Assembly (NCBI GenBank): GCA_016183575.1
Contig: JACPEI010000051.1
Coordinates: 1 to 44,571 of the forward strand
Length of the DNA stretch: 44,571 nucleotides
Reading direction: 5' to 3'
DNA from: Nitrosomonadales bacterium
Lineage (GTDB): Bacteria; Pseudomonadota; Gammaproteobacteria; Burkholderiales; Gallionellaceae
Within the stretch, counting starts at the first letter, position 1; each line of letters starts with the position of its first letter. Positions 7,525-15,049 of this stretch are shown here, in pieces. The notes beneath the pieces were generated by a model. The model did not search any database. It had not been told where the DNA came from and was given only the letters and a program-made list of their open reading frames with translations. The position numbers and the translations under genes are program-made.

Positions 7525-8247
7525 TTGTCAATTTTACGCAATGTTATTCTGAACATCCGCGCAGGAATTGGGCAAATTCTACCCGCGCAGCCTTGCGTGC
7601 TGTGCGGCTGCATGAGCCATGACGGGCTGTGGTGTGCGGCCTGCGACCGCGCCTTACCCTATCTTGCAGCGGCACATTGCCCAAGCTGCGCCCTGCCGGC
7701 CCCGTCCGGCGAAGTATGCGGGCAGTGCCTGAAACACCCGCCGTTATTCGCCCGCACCACCGCCGTATTCGGCTATGCATTTCCGCTCGACAAGCTGATC
7801 CAGGCAATGAAATACGGCGAACAACTCGCCCTGGCGTATGCCTTTGCAGAAAAACTGGCGTGCCGCATCGACAAAACCAGATTGCCCGACTGCATCATCC
7901 CGATGCCGCTGCATCCGGCAAAATTGCGCGAACGCGGCTTCAATCAATCGCAACTGCTCGCCGCCAAAATCGCCCGCGAGCTTGACCTCGAACTGCGTCC
8001 GCGTGCCTGCCGGCGCGTGCGCAATACCCCGCCGCCATCCACCCTGCCGTGGAAAGAACGCAAGAAAAACATGCGCGATGCGCTCTGCTGCGATGCCGAT
8101 TTGACCGGCAAGCGCGTCGCGTTGGTGGATGATGTGCTGACCACCGGAGCCAGCCTGAACGCGCTCGCCGACGCGGTGCAGAAACGCGGTGCGGCTGAAA
8201 TCAGCGCGTGGGTAGTGGCGCGAACATTGTCACACCGCCGCACGTAG
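7525..8247 (+). CDS. comF: ComF family phosphoribosyltransferase-like protein
   Basis: ComF-type protein linked in competent bacteria to DNA uptake and handling of the incoming strand; the exact reaction is not established. The 240-residue protein has an N-terminal zinc-finger-like Cys set (CVLCGC, CAACD, CPSC, CGQC; residues about 24-72) and a C-terminal PRPP-binding loop VALVDDVLTTGAS (residues about 193-205). Other family motifs are AMKYGEQLALA and PLHPAKLRERGFNQSQ. The start is TTG at 7525, supported by AAAGGA seven bases upstream. The stop TAG (8245-8247) lies inside the 28-bp palindrome at 8244-8271. It diverges from the bio operon, an arrangement I recall from other betaproteobacteria. 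Confidence 0.92.
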   Translation: MSILRNVILNIRAGIGQILPAQPCVLCGCMSHDGLWCAACDRALPYLAAAHCPSCALPAPSGEVCGQCLKHPPLFARTTAVFGYAFPLDKLIQAMKYGEQLALAYAFAEKLACRIDKTRLPDCIIPMPLHPAKLRERGFNQSQLLAAKIARELDLELRPRACRRVRNTPPPSTLPWKERKKNMRDALCCDADLTGKRVALVDDVLTTGASLNALADAVQKRGAAEISAWVVARTLSHRRT

Positions 8248-8271
8248 GGGCACGGCGCGCCGTGCCCCTAC
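8244..8271. repeat. 28-bp perfect palindrome, copy 2, between convergent comF and mshN
   Basis: Identical to the copy at 1574-1601. Its left end encodes the TAG stop of comF; its right end overlaps the TAG (8273-8271) that would close mshN in its undamaged frame. The palindrome may also work as a bidirectional terminator between the convergent genes, although T-runs are absent. Confidence 0.95.
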
Positions 8272-8392
8272 TACAATCCCCTGAGTTTCTGCTGCACAAA
8301 CGCCTGCAATTCGGGATTAAGCGTCCTCGACTCGAGCGCGCGCTTGAACGCATCCCTGGCATCATCGGTGCGCTGCGCCGCCTGCAGGGAGA

Positions 8393-8551
8393 TGCCGTAG
8401 CCCATCAGCCAGATGCCGTTATCCGGGGCGAGTTGCAGCGCAATCTGGTAATGAGTGATCGCCTCCTTGTGCCGTAGCCCATCAGCCAGATGCCGTTATC
8501 CGGGGCGAGTTGCAGCGCAATCTGGTAATGAGTGATCGCCTCCTTGTGCCG
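8393..8551. repeat. 77-bp direct tandem duplication inside mshN
   Basis: The sequence starting at 8398 repeats exactly from 8475 (period 77) and ends at a shared TGCCG, which also precedes the first copy at 8393. The 5-bp TGCCG at both boundaries is what slippage or microhomology-mediated duplication would leave. The unit is not a multiple of three. Confidence 0.97.
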
Positions 8552-9514
8552 GTTCTGGCGTTGCAGCAATGCGGCAAAAAACGCCTGATAGTCGGCCTGC
8601 CGGTCCGCATAAGACAGGGCCTTTTCCAGTGTCGCCGTTGCCTGCTCAACCGCCCCTCGCCCGACTTGCAAACGCGCCAGCAGCATCGCAAACCCGGTAT
8701 GTTCCGGTTTGCTTTTCAAGCCGCCCTGCAACACGCGCTCGGCATCCGCGCCGCGGCCACCCTCCAGCAGCAAAGCCACCAATGCCTGACGCGCCGCTTC
8801 ATGGCCCGCATCCAGACGCAACACCGCTTCATATCCCGCTATCGCGTCGGCGACATGACCCTGCTGCATCGACGCGACCGCTTGGCGGAATGTCGCATCG
8901 GCGCGTTGCTCGGGGCTGACCTGCTTCAGCGGCGATACACTTTCTGGCGGCTGAACAGCGGCTCGCGCATTTGGCGAGGCGGCCTGGATTGGCTGCGGCT
9001 TGGCAGATCGCGCCGGCGGCGCTGCATTGGCCGACCGCTTTGCGCCCCCGCCCGGGATGGAGCTGTTTTTCGCGTCAGGCAAGGCTGCGTCTTGCCGGAG
9101 GGAGGAAGGCAGCGGTATCGCGCTTAGCTCAAAACTCAGGCGCGAGGCGGGTGGAGGCATTTCTGCCGGCGGGGTTTCTCCTGCGTCAACGGCATCAGCG
9201 ACACCAATAACACCGGCAACAACCGAAACAGCGGGAACCGGGGCGGGGGCCGGCGCCGGTACCGCTACGACCGGCTGGTGTTGCATGGTGCTCACCGCAA
9301 CAACCTGCGGCCCTCCGGCCAAGCTCAGGACAGGCTTGCGCGCTTGCATCCATTGCCATGCGGCGATCCCGCCTGCCAGCGCCAACCCCAATGCCAGCAA
9401 GGGCATGACGAAGCTGCGTTTGCCGTGCGGCACGGCGCGCACCAAGGTCTGTTCCGGTGCGGTATGCGCGCCGCGCTGTTCGAGCTGATTGAGCACCTGG
9501 TTGATGACACTCAT
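8405..9514 (-). CDS. mshN: MshN-like TPR protein of the MSHA pilus, C terminus frameshifted by a duplication
   Basis: MshN-like proteins are inner-membrane TPR proteins of MSHA pilus assembly. From ATG 9514: MSVINQVLNQLEQRG (family start), a membrane segment MPLLALGLALAGGIAAW at about residues 37-53, a Pro/Ala-rich linker, then TPR helices (for example DAIAGYEAVLRLDAGHEAAR and EAITHYQIALQLAPDNG). The start overlaps the mshM stop (ATGA). After WLMGYG the frame enters the second copy of a 77-bp tandem duplication and ends 20 residues later. Without the duplication the frame would continue through ISLQAAQRTDDARDAFKRAL to a TAG at 8273-8271. So about 40 native C-terminal residues are lost. It is the last gene of the pilus cluster. 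Confidence 0.85.
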   Translation of the reverse strand: MSVINQVLNQLEQRGAHTAPEQTLVRAVPHGKRSFVMPLLALGLALAGGIAAWQWMQARKPVLSLAGGPQVVAVSTMQHQPVVAVPAPAPAPVPAVSVVAGVIGVADAVDAGETPPAEMPPPASRLSFELSAIPLPSSLRQDAALPDAKNSSIPGGGAKRSANAAPPARSAKPQPIQAASPNARAAVQPPESVSPLKQVSPEQRADATFRQAVASMQQGHVADAIAGYEAVLRLDAGHEAARQALVALLLEGGRGADAERVLQGGLKSKPEHTGFAMLLARLQVGRGAVEQATATLEKALSYADRQADYQAFFAALLQRQNRHKEAITHYQIALQLAPDNGIWLMGYGTRRRSLITRLRCNSPRITASG

Positions 9515-10485
9515 TGCAGTGCCATCCACGCAATTCCCAATGAGGCGATTATCGCGACCCCGGTCAATGCCAGCGCCCAGGGCAGCCAATCGCGGCGCGC
9601 TTCCGGCGTATCGGCTGCCGCACCGCGGATGTGCCTGGATGATACCTGCTGCCTGCCCTCGCTGAACGCCAGCATCAAGGCCTTGTGCGCAATGATGTTG
9701 ATCAGCCTCGGAGTACCACCGCTGATGCGATACAACTTGCCCACCGCACCCTTGCCGAACAGGGTTTCACCGGGAAATTTGGCCACTGCCAGACGATGGC
9801 GCAGATAGCGTTCCATTTCATCCTTGTGCAACCCTTTCAGCTCATGCTGAAAACTGATGCGCTGGCGCAATTGGCGTATTGAGCGATTCCGCAGCCGTTC
9901 GTTCAACTCCGGCTGCCCGAACAACACCACCTGCAACAACTTGCGCTTCTCGGTTTCGAGATTGGTGAGCAGGCGCAGCACTTCCAGGCTTTCCAGCGGC
10001 ATCGCCTGCGCCTCGTCCAGGCACACCAGCGCGCGCTGGCCGTTGCGCGCGCATTCCAGCAGCGCGCGCGTCAACCCTTTCAGCAACTGGTGCTGATCGG
10101 TGTCCTTGTCCAGCGACACGCGGAATTCTTCCGCCAATGCCAGCAACAGGCTACGCGGCTCGAGATAGGGGTTAAGAATGTAGGCGGTGATGAAACGCGG
10201 CGGGGGCGACGCATCGGATGCAGACAGTGCGGGCGGCGCTTGATCCGGCACGCCGTTCAGCGTGGTGGATTGCCGCCCCTGATTCAACGTGGCAAGGAAT
10301 TTGCGGCACAGCAACGTTTTGCCATTACCCACCTCCCCGACAATCTTGACAAAACCCTCACCGTTGCGCGCCGCCACCAGCAGGGTGTTGAGCGCCTCCT
10401 GATAACTGGATCCGGCGAAAAAGAAGCTGGTGTCAGGAGTCAGGCTGAAAGGCTGTTCGCGCAGGCCAAAGTGCTGTAAATACAT
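9511..10485 (-). CDS. mshM: MshM-like AAA+ ATPase of the MSHA pilus (ExeA/GspA type)
   Basis: ExeA/GspA-type ATPases sit at the inner membrane and are thought to help assemble or localise the secretin through peptidoglycan. The 324-residue protein begins MYLQHFGLREQPFSLTPD, a family signature, has Walker A GEVGNGKT (about residues 51-58), Walker B ALVCLDEAQ, and a C-terminal membrane segment LPWALALTGVAIIASLGIAW. ATG 10485 is preferred over 10509 because it matches the family start and follows the mshL stop by one base. The stop overlaps the mshN start. Confidence 0.9.
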   Translation of the reverse strand: MYLQHFGLREQPFSLTPDTSFFFAGSSYQEALNTLLVAARNGEGFVKIVGEVGNGKTLLCRKFLATLNQGRQSTTLNGVPDQAPPALSASDASPPPRFITAYILNPYLEPRSLLLALAEEFRVSLDKDTDQHQLLKGLTRALLECARNGQRALVCLDEAQAMPLESLEVLRLLTNLETEKRKLLQVVLFGQPELNERLRNRSIRQLRQRISFQHELKGLHKDEMERYLRHRLAVAKFPGETLFGKGAVGKLYRISGGTPRLINIIAHKALMLAFSEGRQQVSSRHIRGAAADTPEARRDWLPWALALTGVAIIASLGIAWMALQ

Positions 10486-10486
10486 A

Positions 10487-12148
10487 CTAAGGTCTTGTGT
10501 CCTGCCCATTCAACCTGTTAAACCGGTTGCGGCTTTGCGTGATGTCATCCGACCAGTCCTTGTCGTTATCCACCACGGTGGGTTTCAACAGGATAACCAG
10601 TTCGCGTTTTTCGCTGCGCTTGCTGGTCTGCCCGAATATCGCCTTCGGCAACCCCGGCAGGCCGGACTGGTCGTCGAAGGTTGCCTGGCGCATCAGCCCG
10701 CCGATGGCGACAATCTGCCCATCCTTGGCGCGCACGATGCTGTCGGTTTCGGAAACGGAACTGGAAGCCAGCGGCAAATTAAGTGTGCCACCTGTACCGG
10801 TATTTACCGTTTTATTCACCGTGCTGACCAGGCTCACCGAAGGATGGATGTGCAATATAATTTCATTGTTCTGGTCGATGCGCGGCGTCACGTCCAGCGC
10901 GATGCCGGAAAAGAACGGCTGCAGCGTAACGCTCGGCGTGGAAGTGGTGGCTGTGCCGGTGGTCGTGGTCGTGGAAATATTGGTCACGAAGAACTCGTCC
11001 GTGCCCACCTTGAGCACCGCCTTCTGATTGTTCAGCGTGGCGATGCGCGGGCTGGACAGCACATGCACGTTGCCCTGCGACTCCAGAAAACTCAGCAAGG
11101 CCGCAAAATTGTTGGTTTGAAACGCCAGGCCAAATAACGAACCTGCCATACCGGATGCCAATGCCGCAGTCGTGCCTGCGGCGGCGCCGACACCCGCAGC
11201 GGTCTGAGGCAATATCGTTCCAGCATTGACTTGCCCCGCCGCCAGCGAGCTATTCGGTATATTTCCCAATGCAGGGCTCTTGAACGCAGCCCAATTCACC
11301 CCACTCTGGAAGCCGTCATTGAGTTGCACCTCGATAATTTTCGCCTCGAGTATCACCTGCCGCTCGATGGAAATCTGCGAAGCCTTGAGATAAGCCGCGA
11401 CATTCCTCAGTTCATCCGGCAGCGCGCGCACCACGATCACGCCCGACATCGGGCTCACCACCACGCTGCGCCCTTTTTCGTTGCCGACAATCGCTTGCAG
11501 CGATTTACCCAGTTCATCCCAGAAGTCGGCGCTGCTGGTCATGCTTACGTTGCTGCCGTCCTGCCCTCCCGTGGTGGCAGTGGTGGTAGTGGCGGCCGCA
11601 CCTGTCGTGCCGCCCGTGGAACTGCCCGACACCGAAGTGGAGGTGACGCGCAACGAAGAAGTTCCCGTCCGCAACCCGGTCAGATAATTCACCTGGAAAA
11701 TCCGCATCTGCAGCGTCACCGGCTGGATATAAATGCGCGCGCCATCCATTCTGTATTCGTAGCCGTATATCTCACGGATCGCCTCCAGCGCCTCGAGCAC
11801 CGTCACGTCTTTCAGGTTCAGCGAGATATTGCCGCTGACTTCGGGATGCAGCAGCATGCTGTAGCGCGTGCCGGAAACGATGGCCATGAATACCTGGTTG
11901 ACCGGCGTATTGTTCACCGTCAAATCGAATTTGGTCTCCAGCGGCTTACTGTCCACCCTGGGCAGCCCCATCGTGAGAGGAGGCAGCAAGGCATTGCTCA
12001 CCGCATCGGGCTTGCCCGGCTGCGCGCTGTCCTGCACCGCCTGGTTCATTTCGCGCTGAATGGCCTCTGTGGTTTGATTTTTGCTGCCTGGAGTCGCACA
12101 GCCTGTCAAAACCAACAGACCTGCGCACAGCCATAACGAAATTTTCAC
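10487..12148 (-). CDS. mshL: MshL secretin, outer-membrane channel of the MSHA pilus
   Basis: The secretin multimer forms the outer-membrane pore through which the pilus leaves the cell. The 553-residue protein has a lipoprotein signal with lipobox LVLTGC (Cys near residue 17), an N0/secretin-TonB domain (FDLTVNNTPVNQVFMAI, about 75-150), a Ser/Thr/Gly-rich linker (SGSSTGGTTGAAATTTT, about 185-210), an N1-like domain with VVSPMSGVIVVRALPDEL, and the secretin core with VILEAKIIEVQLND, VHVLSSPRIATLNNQKA and a C-terminal GLMRQATFDDQSGLPGLP. The start overlaps the mshK stop by 4 bases. All core motifs are intact. Confidence 0.94.
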   Translation of the reverse strand: MKISLWLCAGLLVLTGCATPGSKNQTTEAIQREMNQAVQDSAQPGKPDAVSNALLPPLTMGLPRVDSKPLETKFDLTVNNTPVNQVFMAIVSGTRYSMLLHPEVSGNISLNLKDVTVLEALEAIREIYGYEYRMDGARIYIQPVTLQMRIFQVNYLTGLRTGTSSLRVTSTSVSGSSTGGTTGAAATTTTATTGGQDGSNVSMTSSADFWDELGKSLQAIVGNEKGRSVVVSPMSGVIVVRALPDELRNVAAYLKASQISIERQVILEAKIIEVQLNDGFQSGVNWAAFKSPALGNIPNSSLAAGQVNAGTILPQTAAGVGAAAGTTAALASGMAGSLFGLAFQTNNFAALLSFLESQGNVHVLSSPRIATLNNQKAVLKVGTDEFFVTNISTTTTTGTATTSTPSVTLQPFFSGIALDVTPRIDQNNEIILHIHPSVSLVSTVNKTVNTGTGGTLNLPLASSSVSETDSIVRAKDGQIVAIGGLMRQATFDDQSGLPGLPKAIFGQTSKRSEKRELVILLKPTVVDNDKDWSDDITQSRNRFNRLNGQDTRP

Positions 12149-12588
12149 TTTTTCTCCTTGTGTGCGACCGGCCCGCTTTTTTGCTTGCCTGATCGCACCT
12201 CGCCCGCTGGCAACTGCGGCTTTATTTTTGTTTCCTGCTTGCCGGTAATTTTTACATCGGGAAACAGCGTCATTACCTGCCGCCCCTGCGCTCCTCGCAA
12301 TATTACACTACCTTCATTCACTTCAATCAGTTTTGCATCACCATGCTTGCCGCCCAATTCGACGGTTTCCCCGTCAATAATCGCAGCCCGGCGGGTTTTT
12401 GAAATGATGATGGATTGCAGGCCTGCGGGGGCCGCTTCCACACTGCTTGCAGCGACCGGTGCGGCAATCGAGGCGGGCGGACGAGTCGGGTCGGGCAACT
12501 CCTCGGCACAACAGAAGACAGAAGGCAACAGACAACAGGCCAAATGTAGGGCGGATGAGCGCAGCGTTATCCGCCGCATGAATCCCAT
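12145..12588 (-). CDS. mshK: MshK-like pilus protein with a repeat-derived N terminus
   Basis: MshK-like proteins are small periplasmic pilotin/PilP-like components next to the secretin. The 147-residue protein has the typical DPTRPP motif after a signal peptide, then a compact C domain (LQSIIISKTRRAAIIDGETVELG, VILRGAQGRQVMTLFPDVKI). Residues 1-15 (MGFMRRITLRSSALH) are encoded entirely by the dispersed repeat at 12545-12602; the hydrophobic part LACCLLPSVFCCA follows from unique DNA. ATG at 12588 or 12579 can start it, both inside the repeat. The native start seems to have been replaced. The stop overlaps mshL. Confidence 0.8.
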   Translation of the reverse strand: MGFMRRITLRSSALHLACCLLPSVFCCAEELPDPTRPPASIAAPVAASSVEAAPAGLQSIIISKTRRAAIIDGETVELGGKHGDAKLIEVNEGSVILRGAQGRQVMTLFPDVKITGKQETKIKPQLPAGEVRSGKQKSGPVAHKEKK

Positions 12589-13258
12589 ACGGCGGATAAC
12601 GGGTCAGCGTCAGCACCGCATCGGGATATTTATCCACGCTGAAGCTGACCTCGCCCCAAAACATCTGCGCCGGCATTTTTTCCAGCGCGTCGAGATAGCG
12701 CAACATGTCCAGATAACCGCCGCGCACGGTAATCTGTATGCCATGCTTGAAGATTTGTTTTTGCGCATCCGGCTGCTGTTGCCCGGCCGGCAAATCCGCG
12801 GCAGGCGGCTGCGCGGCTGCCTGGGGCTTTTCAACCAGCGGGCTCGCCGGCAGGGTTTTCAATTCAATCAGCTGCAGCTTGTCGTTCTTGCTCAGCACAT
12901 GCTCCAGCAAATTGGCCATTTTATCCGGCTCGACCAGCCGGTCGCTACGGCTTTGCAAATAACCGTTCTGCTCTTGCAACTGCTGCTTGAGCTGCGCCAG
13001 CCGGGCGCGCAACGGCGAATGTTCATCGGCGCGCCTGGCTTGCAACTGCACCTGCAACTGCGACTGCAACTCCTTCATTTTTTCCTGCTGCTGCACCACC
13101 TGCGCCGACAACGCCTTTTGCTTCACCAGCAAAGGATCCAGCAACGCCGCATTGAGCGCCGCGACCAGCACAAATGCCGCGGCCAGAAAAATCATTGCGC
13201 GCTCGCGCAGCGGCAGGCCGTCTATCTTGCCGCGCGCCAATTCCCAGTAACGCTTCAT
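12374..13258 (-). CDS. mshJ: MshJ (PilO-like) pilus protein, read-through at the C terminus
   Basis: MshJ is the PilO-type inner-membrane alignment protein: short cytoplasmic tail, one membrane helix (MIFLAAAFVLVAALNAAL, about residues 22-40), a coiled coil rich in Gln/Leu (about 45-115) and a periplasmic domain (IQITVRGGYLDMLRYLDALEKMP, FSVDKYPDAVLTLT). The native fold ends near residue 218. From there a repeat element (12545-12602) removes the stop, and translation goes on as RYPPYGIHAADN and then about 60 residues in a wrong frame through mshK, ending at 12374. So the tail of about 75 residues is probably non-native. The start overlaps the PilN-like gene by 4 bases. Confidence 0.85.
   Translation of the reverse strand: MKRYWELARGKIDGLPLRERAMIFLAAAFVLVAALNAALLDPLLVKQKALSAQVVQQQEKMKELQSQLQVQLQARRADEHSPLRARLAQLKQQLQEQNGYLQSRSDRLVEPDKMANLLEHVLSKNDKLQLIELKTLPASPLVEKPQAAAQPPAADLPAGQQQPDAQKQIFKHGIQITVRGGYLDMLRYLDALEKMPAQMFWGEVSFSVDKYPDAVLTLTRYPPYGIHAADNAALIRPTFGLLSVAFCLLLCRGVARPDSSARLDCRTGRCKQCGSGPRRPAIHHHFKNPPGCDY
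12545..12602. repeat. Dispersed inverted repeat at the mshJ/mshK junction
   Basis: Stem arms CGTTATCCGCCG (12565-12576) and CGGCGGATAACG (12590-12601) with a 13-base loop, preceded by TGTAGGGCGGATGAGCGCAG. On the minus strand it carries the ATG codons used by mshK and replaces the mshJ stop. The end module (GCCCTACATTT on the minus strand) is shared with the repeat in front of envC near 41415-41425. Confidence 0.9.
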
Positions 13259-13887
13259 TTCTTGGCCTCGCTGTCCGGACCGGAATGCAAGGTAAATTCC
13301 ACATAGCGGGGGGTTGCGTCAACCCCCTGGCTTGCCACCTTGGGCTGCCGCATTTGCAGGGTGGCAAAAGTCTTGCCGCGCATGACGCTCTCCTTGCTCA
13401 AGCGCTGAATGTAGGCAGGCAACAGCTCCGGATTTATTACCGCGCCGCTCAGGCTGATTTGCGCCGCGTCGCCGGTCACCCTGAAGCCCGTCAACCACAG
13501 CCCCTGCGCCACCTGGCGCGAGAAGGCGCGCATGTATTCCGAATAACCGCTGGTATTGCCCACCGCGCCGGACTTGATGACTTCAATCAATTCGGCCTGC
13601 TCGGCAACCCGTTTTTCCAGCCGCCGCACCTCGTCCTGCAATGCCTGATTGGCCTGTTGCGGGGAAAATTCTGCGGCATAGCGCGCCAGGTTCGCCTGCT
13701 CCGCGTTATAGCGTTTGCCGCTTTCTGCCGATTGTTTGCCCATCTGCTCGACCTGATAAAGCGCATAGCCATAGAAAAGCAGTGAACCGGCGACAATCAT
13801 GACCAACGCCTGCAACATCGTCAGCAGCGAAAAATGTTTGCGCTGCGTCACGAAAGCCGGATTGAACAGGTTGATCTGCTGGCTCAT
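13255..13887 (-). CDS. PilN-like pilus assembly protein (second MshI-type gene)
   Basis: A 210-residue PilN-type protein: short N-terminal peptide MSQQINLFNPAF (the INLFNP motif that PilN uses to contact PilM), a membrane helix at about residues 24-44 (LQALVMIVAGSLLFYGYAL), a coiled coil (about 50-105), then a periplasmic domain with LWLTGFRVTG and LSGAVINPELLPAYIQRLS. It should dock the PilM-like MshI to the PilO-like MshJ. It overlaps both mshI and mshJ by 4 bases, so the three are translationally coupled. Confidence 0.88.
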   Translation of the reverse strand: MSQQINLFNPAFVTQRKHFSLLTMLQALVMIVAGSLLFYGYALYQVEQMGKQSAESGKRYNAEQANLARYAAEFSPQQANQALQDEVRRLEKRVAEQAELIEVIKSGAVGNTSGYSEYMRAFSRQVAQGLWLTGFRVTGDAAQISLSGAVINPELLPAYIQRLSKESVMRGKTFATLQMRQPKVASQGVDATPRYVEFTLHSGPDSEAKK

Positions 13888-14840
13888 GGCGCATGCCCAT
13901 TCCGGCGCAGCGCCGCGCCCAGCGCCGGCAATGCGTATGCGGCAAATTCGCTATCGGCCAGCGCCGGGACTGCACTGATGTCCATCACCTGCGACAGGTC
14001 CAGCTTCTCCACTTTCGCGCCCATCATTGCAGCCAGAAACTCCACCAGGCCGGTGCTATCGGGCGCGCTCACCAGGATACGGCTCACTGGCAGATAGTTA
14101 AACTGGCGGTCGAAATAATCCAGCGAACGCTGCAATTCCAGTTCGACGCGGTCGCGGGATTGTTCACGCAGATTCTCGTTGGCATCCTGCAACTGCCCCG
14201 CGCTGATTTCGATATGCCGCGCCACATACAACTCGCCGCCCGAAGTAAACGTCAGCAAGCCGCCGTTATCGTCGAAAGCCAACAGGGCCAAGGCGCGGCC
14301 TTCCTGCTCGAACAGCGCGGCGATGTTGCGCTGCGCCATTTCGGGAATATCGATCACCTCCAGCTTGAATTTCGCCTGCTCGAATAACACCATGTGCTTC
14401 TGGATAATGTCGTTGGCCGCGGCAACCGCATACAGGGATCGCACACGCTCCGGGCCGGATTGGCTGGCGGGAATCTGCAATATATCCACCGTGGCATTAT
14501 CGATGGAGTAACTCAAACTATCCTTGATTTTCCAGCGAATCGCCGTCTTCAGCTCATTGGCAGGAACATTGGGCGCCTCGACCAGCAATATCTGATATTC
14601 GCGCGGAGCCAGCAGCATGTTGAAATGGCATCGGCCAAGATCCGCGTCGCGGCGCAACCTCTCCAGCACAGCCGCCGATATGGTGCCCGTCTCGTGATAT
14701 TCGCAACGCTTCACCTGCGGCATCTCCCCGGCAAATTTAACCTCCGCCAGATAAACGCCATGCGCGCCAAAACTGATGGCGAGCCGGCCGCCGCCAAGGC
14801 TTTTTGACTCCAATAGCGAAGAGATAAACGGGATTTGCAT
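13884..14840 (-). CDS. mshI: MshI (PilM-like) pilus assembly protein
   Basis: A 318-residue cytoplasmic PilM-type protein of the actin-like ATPase fold, expected to bind the N-terminal peptide of the PilN-like protein encoded next. Seen: LAISFGAHGVYLAEVKF near the N terminus, LAPREYQILLVEAPNVPANELKTAIRW (typical of PilM/MshI), IDIPEMAQRN, and a C-terminal YALPALGAALRR. It is the first gene of the tightly overlapping I-N-J-K-L-M-N run. The 209-base gap upstream, toward mshQ, holds a dispersed inverted repeat (14933-15017). Confidence 0.9.
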   Translation of the reverse strand: MQIPFISSLLESKSLGGGRLAISFGAHGVYLAEVKFAGEMPQVKRCEYHETGTISAAVLERLRRDADLGRCHFNMLLAPREYQILLVEAPNVPANELKTAIRWKIKDSLSYSIDNATVDILQIPASQSGPERVRSLYAVAAANDIIQKHMVLFEQAKFKLEVIDIPEMAQRNIAALFEQEGRALALLAFDDNGGLLTFTSGGELYVARHIEISAGQLQDANENLREQSRDRVELELQRSLDYFDRQFNYLPVSRILVSAPDSTGLVEFLAAMMGAKVEKLDLSQVMDISAVPALADSEFAAYALPALGAALRRNGHAP

Positions 14841-14932
14841 AATTGACGCGAACTTAATTCAATAACCCATTGTTGTCAATAAATTTTCGCCTGCGGGCGC
14901 AGGATGACACAGAGGCATGCCCACATTCGGCT

Positions 14933-15017
14933 GTAGCCCGGATGAAGCGAAGCGGAATCCGGGGCAGTGGGGTATATTAAGAGCGCCCCGGATTCCATTG
15001 CATTTCATCCGGGCTAC
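14933..15017. repeat. 85-bp inverted repeat between mshQ and mshI
   Basis: Ends GTAGCCCGGATGAA and TTCATCCGGGCTAC, with inner arms CGGAATCCGGGGC and GCCCCGGATTCC. A long near-palindromic hairpin of a type widespread between genes of betaproteobacteria. It lies between two same-direction pilus genes and could partially attenuate transcription. Confidence 0.9.
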
Positions 15018-15049
15018 GCTCGCTGAAATTACTAACCTGCTTTCACAGA

